From: Hymenobacter sp. DG01
GTDB taxonomy: Bacteria > Bacteroidota > Bacteroidia > Cytophagales > Hymenobacteraceae
DNA: 64,000 nt
Direction: 5' to 3'
Assembly (NCBI RefSeq): GCF_006352025.1
Contig: NZ_CP040936.1
Coordinates: 1,550,001 to 1,614,000 of the forward strand
Within the stretch, counting starts at the first letter, position 1, and each line of letters opens with the position of its first letter. The translations under genes and the position numbers were made by a program. The notes below the pieces were generated by a model. That model worked only from the letters and a program-made list of their open reading frames with translations. It ran no database searches and had not been told where the DNA came from. This document shows positions 33,845 to 43,379 of this stretch, piece after piece.

Positions 33845-35245
33845 ATGGCTATTGAATCCTTTAACCCTTACACCGGCCGGGTGGAGCGCCGCTTCCGCGC
33901 CTTCAGCTGGACCAAGACTGAACGTATTCTGGGCCAGGCCCACCGGGCTTTCAGCGAGTGGCGCACTACCCCCTTCGAGCTGCGCAGCCGCCTGATGCAC
34001 CGCGCCGCCGACTTGCTGCGTGAGCGGCAGGACGAGTTGGCCCGCCTGATGGCCCTTGAAATGGGCAAGCCTGTGGTGGATGGCCGCGCCGAAGTGCAAA
34101 AGTGCGCCCTCACCTGCGACTACTACGCCGAGCATGCCGAACAATTCCTGGCCGACGAGGAAATCAAGACCGAAGCACAACACAGCTTTATCTCGCACGA
34201 GCCCATTGGGGTAGTGCTGGCCGTGATGCCCTGGAACTTCCCGTTCTGGCAGGTGGTGCGCTTTGCCGCCCCGGCCCTGATGGCCGGCAATGTGGGTTTG
34301 CTCAAGCACGCTTCCAACGTGCCCCAGTGCGCCCTGGCCCTGGAGCAGATTTTCCACGAAGCTGGCTTTCCGCCTGCCATCTTCCGCACCCTGCTTATTG
34401 GCTCCGACCTGGTAGGCAAGCTGATTGAGGACGACCGGGTGAAGGCCGTAACACTAACCGGCTCGGAGCCGGCTGGGGCCCAGGTAGCCGCCACCGCCGG
34501 CCGCGAAATCAAAAAAACTGTGCTGGAGCTGGGCGGCTCCGATGCCTTTATTGTGCTGGCCGACGCCGATGTGGAGCTTGCCGCTAAAACCGCCGCCCAG
34601 GCCCGCATGATTAACGCCGGCCAAAGCTGCATTGCCGCCAAACGGTTCATCGTGGAGAAGGGGGTAGCCCGGGAGTTCGTGGCGAAGATGAAAGCGCACC
34701 TGCTGGCCTTCCAGACCGGCGACCCGCTGGATGAAGCCACCCAATACGGCCCCCTGGCCCGCCCCGATCTGGCCGACGAGCTGACCCAACAGGTAGAAGA
34801 CTCCGTGAAGCAGGGTGCCAAAGTGGAGCTGCACGGCGGCCAAAGCAAGCCGGGCACCGCCCTGTTCCGCCCTACCATTCTCACGCGCGTGAAACCCGGC
34901 CAACGGGCTTACGAGGAAGAGTTTTTCGGGCCCGTGGCTATTATTCTGGAAGCCAGGGACGCCGACGATGCCATTCGCCTTGCCAACGACTCCCGTTTCG
35001 GGCTGGGCGGCTCCATCTGGACGCGGGATGTGCAGCGCGGCGAGCAGCTGGCGCGGCGCGTAGAGGCCGGGGCCGTGTTCGTGAACAGTATGGTGAAGTC
35101 GTCGCCGGAAATGCCGTTCGGGGGCGTCAAGAAATCGGGCTACGGCCGTGAGCTTTCCCACCTAGGCATCCGGGAGTTCGTCAACCAGAAATCCATTTGG
35201 GTGGCCAAAGAAACCAAGCCGGAAGCTCAGAAAAAGGTGGAGTAG
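33845..35245 (+). CDS. NAD(P)-dependent aldehyde (succinate-semialdehyde-like) dehydrogenase
   Basis: A 466-residue cytosolic aldehyde dehydrogenase. Typical motifs: MPWNFPFWQ (NAD-binding Trp-Asn region), VTLTGSEPAG, the general base in LELGGSDAF, the catalytic cysteine in NAGQSCIAAKRF, and EEFFGPVAIILEA, NPFGGVKKSGYGRE-like PFGGVKKSGYG near the end. Length fits succinate-semialdehyde dehydrogenases, which feed the TCA cycle from 4-aminobutyrate, but substrate is not fixed by sequence. ATG 33845 (MAIESFNPYTG) is chosen because family members start here; the longer frame from 33782 adds no recognisable residues. Monocistronic. Confidence 0.92.
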   Translation: MAIESFNPYTGRVERRFRAFSWTKTERILGQAHRAFSEWRTTPFELRSRLMHRAADLLRERQDELARLMALEMGKPVVDGRAEVQKCALTCDYYAEHAEQFLADEEIKTEAQHSFISHEPIGVVLAVMPWNFPFWQVVRFAAPALMAGNVGLLKHASNVPQCALALEQIFHEAGFPPAIFRTLLIGSDLVGKLIEDDRVKAVTLTGSEPAGAQVAATAGREIKKTVLELGGSDAFIVLADADVELAAKTAAQARMINAGQSCIAAKRFIVEKGVAREFVAKMKAHLLAFQTGDPLDEATQYGPLARPDLADELTQQVEDSVKQGAKVELHGGQSKPGTALFRPTILTRVKPGQRAYEEEFFGPVAIILEARDADDAIRLANDSRFGLGGSIWTRDVQRGEQLARRVEAGAVFVNSMVKSSPEMPFGGVKKSGYGRELSHLGIREFVNQKSIWVAKETKPEAQKKVE

Positions 35246-35419
35246 CGGCAGAGGCGGTAAGATCTTCAGGTCAGGAACCGGTGGTTTCAGTGGTTCCCAG
35301 CTCTCGTGCGCCTACCCCTCATTACCCGTCAAACCTAGATCAGAGCAAGTACTTTTACTGCGCGGTAGCTAGTAGTGCACTGTTTGCCCACGCACTTGTA
35401 CTTCCTTTTTATCTGGGTA

Positions 35420-36388
35420 ATGAATCGATTTGACCGCGTAACAGCTATCCTGATTCAGTTGCAGGCCAAGCGCACGGTAAGCGGCCCCGCTTTGGCGGAG
35501 CAGTTTGGGGTGAGCTTGCGCACCATCTACCGCGACCTGCGCACCCTGGAAGAAGCCGGGGTGCCCCTGCTGGGCGAACCGGGAATAGGCTACTCTCTGG
35601 TAGAAGGCTACCGGCTGCCGCCCGTGATGTTTACCCGCGAAGAAGCCACGGCCCTGCTCACGGCCGAAAAGCTGGCGGCTCGCCTCACCGACGCGCCCAC
35701 CGCCCGCCTCAGCGGCGCCGCTATGGACAAGCTGCGCGCCGTGCTGCGCCGCCCCGACCGTGACCATCTGGAAACCCTGGCCCCGCATATTCAGGTGCTC
35801 GGTCCCCGCGAACCGGCCGGCTCCCCCGAGGCCTATCAGCGGCTGGTAATGGCTGTGGCCACGCATCGGGTGGTGCGCCTGCGCTACCAGTCCGCCGATA
35901 CCGCCGCCCCCTCCACCCGCGACGTTGAGCCCGTCAGCTTGTACCGAAGCCGGGTATGGCACGTAGTAGCCTACTGTCGGCTGCGCCAGACGTTCCGGGA
36001 TTTTCGCCTGGACCGGGTTCAGCATCTGGAGCTACTAACGGAAGTGTTTACCCCGCGCCCCGACGCCCTGCGGCAGCACTGGGCTGCCCAGGCCAAGCAA
36101 CGGCCCCGGGAGAAAGTCGTGCTGCGGTTTCAACCCGCGGCCATGCTGCCGGCCCTTGCCCAGCACCTACAGGATACCAAGTACCAATACGGCTGGACCC
36201 AGGAGCAACTATTGCCGGATGGCAGCCTGGAAATGACCTTCTTCATCGGCGACCTGCCCTACCTGGCTACCTGGCTGCTACCCTACGCGGGGGCCGTAAC
36301 CATTGCAGAACCCGCGGCTTTAGAAGAGCACCTGCGTGAGCTGGCGCAACGGGTTTATTCTTTTTTTGCGGGCCCAAAAACATGCTGA
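35420..36388 (+). CDS. HTH/WYL-domain transcriptional regulator
   Basis: A 322-residue regulator of the YafY type. N-terminal winged helix-turn-helix (FDRVTAILIQLQAKRTVSGPALAEQFGVSLRTIYRDLRTLEEAGVPL) binds DNA; the WYL ligand-binding domain follows (VVRLRYQSAD ... VEPVSLYRSRVWHVVAYCRLRQTFRDFRLDRVQHLEL), with WCX at the C terminus. ATG 35420 gives the standard N terminus; the frame upstream is not family-like. It is 81 bases upstream of the RidA gene on the same strand, so the RidA gene may be its target. The ligand is unknown. Confidence 0.92.
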   Translation: MNRFDRVTAILIQLQAKRTVSGPALAEQFGVSLRTIYRDLRTLEEAGVPLLGEPGIGYSLVEGYRLPPVMFTREEATALLTAEKLAARLTDAPTARLSGAAMDKLRAVLRRPDRDHLETLAPHIQVLGPREPAGSPEAYQRLVMAVATHRVVRLRYQSADTAAPSTRDVEPVSLYRSRVWHVVAYCRLRQTFRDFRLDRVQHLELLTEVFTPRPDALRQHWAAQAKQRPREKVVLRFQPAAMLPALAQHLQDTKYQYGWTQEQLLPDGSLEMTFFIGDLPYLATWLLPYAGAVTIAEPAALEEHLRELAQRVYSFFAGPKTC

Positions 36389-36469
36389 CATAAGGCTGTC
36401 AGTGAGCGCCCGAACCTTTGTAGAGTCGAAGGTGACAAACACCTTTTCATACCTCTTTACAAAGCCAAA

Positions 36470-36862
36470 ATGGAAAAGCGCACCGTTGACCCCTGGAAAT
36501 GGGGAGAACAAACTAACTCCGTACAAGCCGTTGAAATCAAGCAGCCCGCCGGCACGCTCTACTGCTCCGGGCAGGTAGCCATTGACCCAGAGGGCCGCCC
36601 CAGCACCGCCGACATGCACAGCCAGCTGCAGCAGGTTTTCCAGAACCTGGAGCAACTCATCGGCGAAGCAGGGTATGAGTGTCAGGGCATTGTGCGGCTG
36701 AATGTGTACACCACGTCGGTAGCGGAGTTCTTCACTACCTGCACCGATATCTACCAGGCCTGGATTGCCCGGCACGGCATCAAGCAAGCCACCACTATGG
36801 TAGAGGTTCAGGGCCTCTTCGCGGGCCTGACTATCGAGCTGGAAGCTATTGTAGTAAAATAA
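36470..36862 (+). CDS. RidA (YjgF) family protein
   Basis: A 130-residue cytosolic RidA-like protein, which hydrolyses reactive enamine or imine intermediates such as 2-aminoacrylate. Visible are AVEIKQPAGTLYCSGQVAID, VFQNLEQLIGEAGYECQGIVRLNVY and the terminal VEVQGLFAGLTIELEAIVVK. The usual active-site Arg-x-x-x-V-x3-LP motif is changed: the family RV-x-V-x2-LP at the end is here VEVQGLFAGL, so it is a divergent member and may lack the classical deaminase activity. An AACCTTTG box lies about 50 bases upstream. Confidence 0.85.
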   Translation: MEKRTVDPWKWGEQTNSVQAVEIKQPAGTLYCSGQVAIDPEGRPSTADMHSQLQQVFQNLEQLIGEAGYECQGIVRLNVYTTSVAEFFTTCTDIYQAWIARHGIKQATTMVEVQGLFAGLTIELEAIVVK

Positions 36863-36876
36863 GCTCCTCCGTAATT

Positions 36877-36922
36877 AAGCCACCCACAGGGCAGGTGTAT
36901 AGCTTGCCTGGTGGGTGGCTTG
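36877..36922. terminator. Putative bidirectional terminator
   Basis: AAGCCACCCA and TGGGTGGCTT arms with additional inner pairing, between the convergent RidA and DUF2809 genes. T-tracts are weak. Confidence 0.65.
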
Positions 36923-36949
36923 ATTATGTATGAACCGTGGCGCGCGTGC

Positions 36950-37345
36950 TCAGGAAGTCTTGGCTTTGGCGCGCTGCCAGAGTCGCTCCAGCCCTACCCC
37001 CGCCAGTACGCCCAAGGTATAGCACAGCAGGTCGGTCCATAGGAAGCCTTGCCCCAGCACGAGGCGGCCGGGCGTGGTGGCACGCAAGGCGTTCAGCCAG
37101 GGCGCCTGGTACAGTTGGCTCGCTTCAATAAGGAATGCAAACCCTAGCGCTACCACCGCCGCCCGCCGCCTACCCCACCGGGGCCAGCTAAACCCTACCA
37201 GCCAGAACACGAGCAGAGCCCAGAGCGCGTCGCCGACGTAAGCGCCCACCCAGGTGGGCAACATGGCCTGGTACCGGCGGGAGGCCAGGCCCAACGCTAT
37301 AGTAAGCAGGCTCAGAGTGGCATACGTCAGGCGGTTTCTGTTCAC
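36950..37345 (-). CDS. DUF2809 family membrane protein
   Basis: A 131-residue protein with four membrane helices, of the DUF2809 (VanZ-like small protein) type. Pattern seen: YATLSLLTIALGLASRRYQAMLPTWVGAYVGDALWALLVFWLVGF, AVVALGFAFLIEASQLYQAPWLNALRATTPGRLVLGQGFLWTDLLCYTLG. GTG 37345 is chosen (VNRNRLTYATLS); the TTG at 37375 would add a hydrophobic stretch unlike the family. Function unknown. The start lies near a set of operator-like palindromes that separate it from the divergent MpaB-type gene. Confidence 0.85.
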   Translation of the reverse strand: MNRNRLTYATLSLLTIALGLASRRYQAMLPTWVGAYVGDALWALLVFWLVGFSWPRWGRRRAAVVALGFAFLIEASQLYQAPWLNALRATTPGRLVLGQGFLWTDLLCYTLGVLAGVGLERLWQRAKAKTS

Positions 37346-37384
37346 CGGCAAAAGAAAATATAGGTGCAGAAGCAAAATTAGTAC

Positions 37385-37425
37385 TTACTTTGTATTTCAA
37401 AGTAATTTGCAATACATTAATGTAT
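37385..37425. promoter_or_regulatory. Two palindromes in a divergent promoter region
   Basis: 37385-37405 is a perfect inverted repeat TTACTTTG-N5-CAAAGTAA; 37412-37425 is the perfect palindrome ATACATTAATGTAT. Both lie between the DUF2809 gene (minus) and the MpaB-type gene (plus). The first also reads as a TACTTTG half box on each strand. They look like operator sites; no regulator gene is next to them. Confidence 0.55.
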
Positions 37426-37477
37426 GGGGCATAGCACCGGATGCCGCGCCGGTTTGTTTGCCCGACTACGCTAGCTT

Positions 37478-38263
37478 ATGGAATACTTCGTAAATCAGGA
37501 ATCGGTGGTCCGTACCATCTGGGGCAAGGCCGATACGGTGCTGTTCATTTTTGCCGGGGCCGCCGCCGAGTTTGCCGTGAACAAGGCCGTGGATTGGCTC
37601 TACTTCACGGGTCGCCTGCCCGCCGACCCGCTGGGCCGGCTGTTTTCTACCGTGGAGTATGCCCGGCAGATTGTATTTGCCGACCGCGCCGGGGCCGAGC
37701 GGGCCATTGACACCATCACGGCTATTCACGAAGCGGTGGAAGCCAAACGTGGGCAGCGCATCCCGGCCTGGGCCTACCGCGACGTGCTCTACATGCTTAT
37801 CGACTACTCCATTCGTTCTTTTGAGCTGCTGGAGCGCCCGCTTTCGGAGCTGGAGAAGGCGGAAGTGTTTGCCGTGTTTTGCCGGGTAGGCCAGCGCATG
37901 GGCATTCCGGAGTTGCCGACCACCTACACCGCCTGGCTTACCGACCGGGCCCAGCACCTGACCCAAAACCTGGCGCATAGCTCCTTCACTACTAACCTCT
38001 ACCAGCAGTACCGCAAGCATCTGGGGCCGCTGCGCTACGGGCTGCTCCTGCAGGGGCAGGCGCTGGTAGTGCCCGAGCCGGTGCACCAGCTGCTGCACCT
38101 GGGCCGGCGCTCCTGGCTGAAGCCGGTGGTACCCCTCTACCGCTATACCCAGCACCTGGCCCTGAGCCAGTGGGTGAAAACAAGCCTGCTCCCCGCCGAA
38201 TACCGGGCCCAGATTAAGGCCCTGGACGTGGAGCCTACCCTGCCGACGCGGCGGGCCGCCTAA
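37478..38263 (+). CDS. Oxygenase MpaB-family protein (DUF2236)
   Basis: A 261-residue protein of the DUF2236/MpaB family: DTVLFIFAGAAAEFAVNKAVDW, RLFSTVEYARQIVFADRAGAERAIDTITAIHEAV, AYRDVLYMLIDYSIRSFELLERPLSELEKAEVFAVFCRVGQRMGIPELP. These proteins act on long-chain or mycophenolic-acid-like substrates in oxidative cleavage, but bacterial members are mostly uncharacterised. Mostly alpha helical. ATG 37478 lies after the palindrome region. Probably cytosolic or membrane-associated. The following 183 bases lead to a terminator at 38447. Confidence 0.8.
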   Translation: MEYFVNQESVVRTIWGKADTVLFIFAGAAAEFAVNKAVDWLYFTGRLPADPLGRLFSTVEYARQIVFADRAGAERAIDTITAIHEAVEAKRGQRIPAWAYRDVLYMLIDYSIRSFELLERPLSELEKAEVFAVFCRVGQRMGIPELPTTYTAWLTDRAQHLTQNLAHSSFTTNLYQQYRKHLGPLRYGLLLQGQALVVPEPVHQLLHLGRRSWLKPVVPLYRYTQHLALSQWVKTSLLPAEYRAQIKALDVEPTLPTRRAA

Positions 38264-38755
38264 GCCTGAAAGAAGCTCTACGCAGCAGAACAGGGTAGCA
38301 CCGCCCGGCCGCAGATTTTGCTCTGGGCCGCCGCTGCTACTCTTGCTCCCGCGCGGTACCGTGCCAACCGGGGAAGAGCCTGCCGGCGCCGGGTAAAAAA
38401 ATCTTGGGGTCGGCGTTTGTTTTTTAACCGTTAGGGAGCCTTTGCTACCACCTGCTATCCGGGCCATCTGCCCCCGGATGGCAGGTGGTTTTGCTTGTGC
38501 GCTAAGCGTATGAGCGTGTGCCTAAGGCAGGGATTGTGACCCGCGCAGCCACCAACACCGCTTGCATAAGGCCTGTAAACGCCGATACATTAGCATTATT
38601 AGCGGCTGTTATTGAATTTTTCCAAAGCCTGCCCGGCCTATCCCACTGGCCGCCCGCCACTTCCCGGCTACTGCCTTGCCTTCTGAACCTCAGCCGAACC
38701 GCTGTGGCTACCCCGCTCTCTCCGTCCCATTTTTTTGTCCCCAAATCCCACCTGT
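38264..38755. other. Gene-free region before the glucanase
   Basis: About 490 bases without a supported gene. It holds the terminator at 38447-38494 and a long stretch before the glucanase ATG that contains no clear TAnnTTTG box. Small open frames here (38502-38744 and 38518-38796) have no recognisable product or signal and are probably noise. Confidence 0.5.
38447..38494 (+). terminator. Intrinsic terminator
   Basis: ACCACCTGC/GCAGGTGGT outer stem continued inward by ATCCGGG/CCCGGAT, followed by TTTTGCTTG. It is 184 bases after the MpaB-type stop. Confidence 0.75.
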
Positions 38756-41700
38756 ATGAAAATAACCTTCTACAAGTATGTCCGCCAGGTTCGTAGCCAG
38801 GGCCTGGCCTTGCTCGGCGGACTTTTGCTGCTAAGTCAGGCGCCGGCCCAGGCCCAGCAGCAGCTCGTCTGGGAAGAAAACTTTGAGAGCACCACCATCA
38901 ACCCCAATACCTGGACCTTTGACCAGGGCGACGGGTGCGCCCAGGGCGTGTGCGGCTGGGGCAACAGCGAGCTGGAAACCTACACCAATCGCCCCGAAAA
39001 CGCGCGCATCGAGAACGGGAACCTTGTCATTGAGGCCCGGCGCGAAAACTACCAGGGTAAGGCCTTCACCTCGGCCCGCCTGAAAACCCTGGGGCGCGTG
39101 CAGTTTAAGTATGGCACCCTGGAAGCCCGCATCAAAGTGCCCAACCTGCAGAACGGGCTGTGGCCGGCTTTCTGGACGCTGGGCGCCAGCGGCACCTGGC
39201 CCGCCAGCGGCGAAATCGACATTATGGAAATGGGCTCGGCAGCGGCTATTCAGGCCGGCCTCACCAACCGGCGCCTGGGCGGGGCTACCCACTGGGAAAA
39301 CAACAACTCCCACGCCGCCTACGACACCCACTACGACAGCCCCACCGACCTGACCACCGACTACCACGTGTACCGCATGAGCTGGGACAGCCAGTTTATC
39401 CGGATGTTCATTGACGGGCACGAGTACTACGCCATTGATATTTCCAAGGCCGCAGCGGCTGACCTGGAAGAGTTTCACCAGGCTCAGTACATTCTGCTGA
39501 ACCTGGCCGTGGGCGGGCAGTACACTGGCATCTACGACCAGAACGCCATTTCAGCGCCCCTACCCGGCCGGATGCTGGTGGACTACATCCGTCTCTACCA
39601 AAGCCCCGGCGACGAGCTGTACCTGGGCTCCAACAACAGCATAGCCGGCGACTTTGGCATCTACACCGAAAACCCGGCCATCACCAACCGCCTCAACTAC
39701 GGGCAGGATGCCAACCTCTACCTCTGGAACAACCTCACCAACATCGCCGGCGCTACCCCCTTCGAGGGGCAGGAAGTGCTGGCCCTGCGCGCCAACGCCG
39801 GCACTTGGTTTGGCTTCGGGGTCGATAATCAGGTAAAAAACCTGGTAGCCTTCGATAAGGGCTCCCTGAAATTTCAGTTCAAGACCTCCTACGCCGGACA
39901 GTTCAAGTTCGGTATTAAGTCGGGGGCCGGGGAAAGCTGGGTTGATTTCCCCGCCGGCGCGACCAAGTACGGCCTGCTGCGCGACGGGCAGTGGCACGAG
40001 GTAGTCATTCCGATGTCGGCGTTTGGGAACGGGGACCTGGGCTCGGTGACGCAAACCTTCATGTTTGCCGGCGACGCGGCCAGCTCCCAGGCCGATTTCT
40101 ACTTCGACAACATCTACTACAGCGGCGGCGTGGCCACCAACCCCGCTCCCACCGTCAGCCTGACCTCGCCCACCAACGAGGCCCTGATTACCACGCCTGC
40201 TACCCTCACCCTCACGGCCAACGCCGCCGACGCTAATGGCTCGGTGACGAAGGTGGAATTTTACAACGGCTTTACCCTCATTGGCACCGCCACCACCGCG
40301 CCCTACAGCGCCACCTGGGCTAATGTAGCGCCCGGCGTGTACACCCTCACAGCCAAGGCCACCGACAACGAAGGGGTAGTAACTACCTCGGCCCCGGTAA
40401 CCGTGTTTGTGGCCGCGCCCAACAACGTAGCCCCCGCCGTGAGCCTGACCTCGCCTGCGGCCAGTGGCAGCTTTACCACGCCCGCTACCATCACGCTGGA
40501 AGCCAACGCCACCGACTCCGACGGCAGCGTGTACAAGGTGGAATTCTATAACGGCACGACCCTGCTCGGCACCGATTTCACCAGTCCCTACACCTACACC
40601 TGGAGCGGGGTAGCGGCCGGCACCTACTCCCTCACGGCCCGCGTGACAGACAACGGCAAGGTTTCGACGACTTCCGCCCCGGTGAGCATCACGGTGAAAA
40701 GCAACGTTATAGCTGGCCCCAACTTCGGAGTATATACCGATAACGCCCAGATTTCTGATAAGCTGGTATTTGGGCAGGATGCCAACCTGTATATCTGGAA
40801 CAACCTTAGCAACATCGCCTCCCCTACCCCCTTCGAGGGTCCGAACGTGCTGGCCCTGCGCGCGGCGGCGGGTAACTGGTTTGGCTTCGGTATTGCCAAC
40901 GATATCAAGAACCTGGCGGCTTTTAAGGATGGCTCCCTGAAGTTTCAGTTCAAGACGTCCTACACCGGGCAGTTCAAGTTTGGGGTGAAAACCGGGGGCG
41001 TGGAAGGCTGGGTTGATTTCCCGGCCGGCGCCACCCAGTATGGCTTACTGCGCGACGGACAGTGGCACGAGGTGGTCATTCCGCTTAAGGCCTTCGGCAA
41101 CCTCGACTGGGCTACCCTGGAGCAGTCGTTTATGTTTGCCGGCGACGCCCCCGCTGCGCAGGCCGACTTCTTTTTCGACCATGTGTACTACAACACCCAG
41201 CCGGTGGTACTCCCTCCGGTTACCTACTGCGCCACCGCCCCCAGCGGCGACTACAGCTACGCCGTAACCACTACCGGTACCAGCGTAAACTTCACGTTTC
41301 ATCCCCTGGGTGGGGTAGCGGGCGGTAACCTGGCTATTCTCTACGTGAACGGCCCCGGCTACTCGATGACCAAAAATGCCGCCGGCGACTTCACCTACAC
41401 CCTGCCCAACCAAACGGCCGGCCAGGCCCTGAACTTCTACTTTACCTACCAGGTGGGGGCCGGCGGACCGGAGCGCAACTCCGCGGCCGCGCCCCACAGC
41501 TACACCGTGGGCACTGTATGCGGCAGCACGCCCGCGCCCGCCGCGCCCACCGTCAGCCTGACCTCGCCCACCGCCTCGGCTACCTTCACGGCTCCGGCTA
41601 CTATTACCCTCACGGCCAACGCGGCTGATACCGACGGGACCATCACGAAAGTAGAGTTCTACCAGGGTACTACCCTGCTGGGCACCAGCACCGCCAGCCC

Positions 41701-43279
41701 CTACTCGTTTACCTGGGCGGGTGCCACGGCCGGCACTTACTCGCTTACGGCCAAGGCCTTCGACAATGCCGGCCTCTCCACTACCTCGGCCCCGGTGACG
41801 GTAACCGTTACGGGCGGCACTACCCCCGGCGGCTCCGGCGACTACTGCGGCACGGCCCCCAACGGCGACTATAGCTGGAAGGCCGTAACGAATGGCAGCA
41901 GCGTCACCTTTACCTTCCACCCATTGGGCGCCACGGCGGGCGGCAACCTGGCTATTGTGTACGTGAACGGGCCCGGCTATGGCATGACTAAAAACCCGGC
42001 CGGCGACTTTACTTACACGGTGCCCAACCAAACCAGCGGCACTGTCCTGAGCGTGTACTTCACCTACCAGGTTGGCCCCGGCGGTCTGGAGCGCAACACG
42101 GCAGCTACCCCCCATATCTACACGGTAGGCACCAGCTGCGCCGCCGCGCCCGCCAACGTAGCGCCTACCGTAACCCTTACCGCGCCCACCTCGGCTACCT
42201 TCACGGCCCCGGCTACCCTTACCCTCACAGCCACGGCCGCCGATGCGGATGGCAGCGTTAGCAAAGTGGAGTTCTACCAGGGCACTACCCTGTTGGGCTC
42301 CGATGCTACGGCGCCCTACAGCTTCACCTGGACGGGCGTGGCAGCCGGCAGCTACTCGCTCACGGCCAAGGCTTTCGATGACAAAAACCTCTCGGCTACC
42401 TCCACCGCTGTGGCTATTACGGTCATCGTGCCGGACGCCGATGGCGACGGCTACCCCGCCGACCAGGACTGCAACGACCAGGATGCCAGCATCAACCCCG
42501 GCGCCAAGGACGCCTGTGGCATTGACCGCAACTGCGACGGCCAGCTGGACCTGCCGGCTCAGGTAGCACCTACTATTGCGGTGCAGCTTTCTTCCACAGT
42601 GTACACCGGCGGCGACGGCAAGACTATTTACCTGGGCTATGGGCCGCAGGGAGTAGTGCTGACCGCAGCCGCTCCGGGCGCCGCTACCTACCGCTGGAGC
42701 TGGAACTCGGCAATGGGAGTTGGCAGCAGCACGGGCGCCAGTATCCGGCTTTCGCCCACCAAGCCCGGCAGCTATCCGTTCACGGTGGTGGCTACCAACG
42801 CCGCTGGCTGCACCGCCGAGGCGACCATCACGATTACGGTAATCAATGTCCGCGGCATTAAGCAGGCCGACAAAGTGCTGGTATGCCACCAGGGCGAAAC
42901 TCTGGAAATCAGCTCCAGCGCCGTAGCGGCTCACCTTAACCACGGCGACAAGCTTGGCAGCTGTGCCGCGCCGGCTGCCCGGCCTGCCGCTTCGGCCGCG
43001 CCCACGGCTACCGTGGCTGCTTCCGATGTAAGCTTCTACCCCAACCCGGGCCAGGGCCGCATCAGCCTGGAAGTAGCCCTGGCTCAGGCCACGCGCTACA
43101 CCCTCAGTGTGTATGATCTGAAAGGTGCGCTGATGAAAACCATCCGTAGTGGGCAGGCCCAGGCCGGGGAGCGGCTGACCCTGGACTGGGATGCCCACGA
43201 GGCGGCCAATGGCCTCTACCTGGTGCGGCTCGTCACGGAGCAGACCGTCATCAACAAACGCCTGGAAATCCGACACTAA
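38756..43279 (+). CDS. Multimodular secreted GH16 beta-glucanase with T9SS sorting domain
   Basis: A 1507-residue exported enzyme. Signal peptide about 1-34 (start ATG 38756). GH16 domain about 36-288 with the catalytic motif E153-I-D155-I-M-E158, so it should hydrolyse beta-1,3- or mixed-linkage glucans. Then a CBM-like module (about 290-460), two Ig-like domains (462-553, 559-647), a second copy of the same CBM-like module (651-812), a small beta module reminiscent of glucan-binding CBM56 (824-922), Ig-like (929-1019), its second copy (1029-1128), Ig-like (1136-1223), a MopE-type metal-binding motif DADGDGYPADQDCNDQDAS (1226-1262), a PKD-like domain (1269-1362), a VCHQGETLEIS region and a type A T9SS sorting domain (1425-1507, YPNPGQG). 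Cell surface or secreted; the repeated modules suggest binding of insoluble polymer. Confidence 0.95.
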   Translation: MKITFYKYVRQVRSQGLALLGGLLLLSQAPAQAQQQLVWEENFESTTINPNTWTFDQGDGCAQGVCGWGNSELETYTNRPENARIENGNLVIEARRENYQGKAFTSARLKTLGRVQFKYGTLEARIKVPNLQNGLWPAFWTLGASGTWPASGEIDIMEMGSAAAIQAGLTNRRLGGATHWENNNSHAAYDTHYDSPTDLTTDYHVYRMSWDSQFIRMFIDGHEYYAIDISKAAAADLEEFHQAQYILLNLAVGGQYTGIYDQNAISAPLPGRMLVDYIRLYQSPGDELYLGSNNSIAGDFGIYTENPAITNRLNYGQDANLYLWNNLTNIAGATPFEGQEVLALRANAGTWFGFGVDNQVKNLVAFDKGSLKFQFKTSYAGQFKFGIKSGAGESWVDFPAGATKYGLLRDGQWHEVVIPMSAFGNGDLGSVTQTFMFAGDAASSQADFYFDNIYYSGGVATNPAPTVSLTSPTNEALITTPATLTLTANAADANGSVTKVEFYNGFTLIGTATTAPYSATWANVAPGVYTLTAKATDNEGVVTTSAPVTVFVAAPNNVAPAVSLTSPAASGSFTTPATITLEANATDSDGSVYKVEFYNGTTLLGTDFTSPYTYTWSGVAAGTYSLTARVTDNGKVSTTSAPVSITVKSNVIAGPNFGVYTDNAQISDKLVFGQDANLYIWNNLSNIASPTPFEGPNVLALRAAAGNWFGFGIANDIKNLAAFKDGSLKFQFKTSYTGQFKFGVKTGGVEGWVDFPAGATQYGLLRDGQWHEVVIPLKAFGNLDWATLEQSFMFAGDAPAAQADFFFDHVYYNTQPVVLPPVTYCATAPSGDYSYAVTTTGTSVNFTFHPLGGVAGGNLAILYVNGPGYSMTKNAAGDFTYTLPNQTAGQALNFYFTYQVGAGGPERNSAAAPHSYTVGTVCGSTPAPAAPTVSLTSPTASATFTAPATITLTANAADTDGTITKVEFYQGTTLLGTSTASPYSFTWAGATAGTYSLTAKAFDNAGLSTTSAPVTVTVTGGTTPGGSGDYCGTAPNGDYSWKAVTNGSSVTFTFHPLGATAGGNLAIVYVNGPGYGMTKNPAGDFTYTVPNQTSGTVLSVYFTYQVGPGGLERNTAATPHIYTVGTSCAAAPANVAPTVTLTAPTSATFTAPATLTLTATAADADGSVSKVEFYQGTTLLGSDATAPYSFTWTGVAAGSYSLTAKAFDDKNLSATSTAVAITVIVPDADGDGYPADQDCNDQDASINPGAKDACGIDRNCDGQLDLPAQVAPTIAVQLSSTVYTGGDGKTIYLGYGPQGVVLTAAAPGAATYRWSWNSAMGVGSSTGASIRLSPTKPGSYPFTVVATNAAGCTAEATITITVINVRGIKQADKVLVCHQGETLEISSSAVAAHLNHGDKLGSCAAPAARPAASAAPTATVAASDVSFYPNPGQGRISLEVALAQATRYTLSVYDLKGALMKTIRSGQAQAGERLTLDWDAHEAANGLYLVRLVTEQTVINKRLEIRH

Positions 43280-43303
43280 CCGAAAACAAGCTTGGCCATC
43301 AGT

Positions 43304-43335
43304 AAAAAAGCCCCAACCGGATGGTTGGGGCTTTT
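43304..43335. terminator. Bidirectional intrinsic terminator
   Basis: AAAAAGCCCCAACC and GGTTGGGGCTTTTT arms with a four-base loop, directly after the glucanase gene. Confidence 0.9.
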
Positions 43336-43379
43336 TGATTTCGGGTACCTGCGTAAGCAAGGACACCCTACACTTCGGT

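Noticed and set aside
39640..42420. Repeated DNA in the glucanase that could look like tandem repeats or a CRISPR array
   Set aside because: Repeats are whole protein modules of 250-480 bases in frame, not short repeats with spacers.
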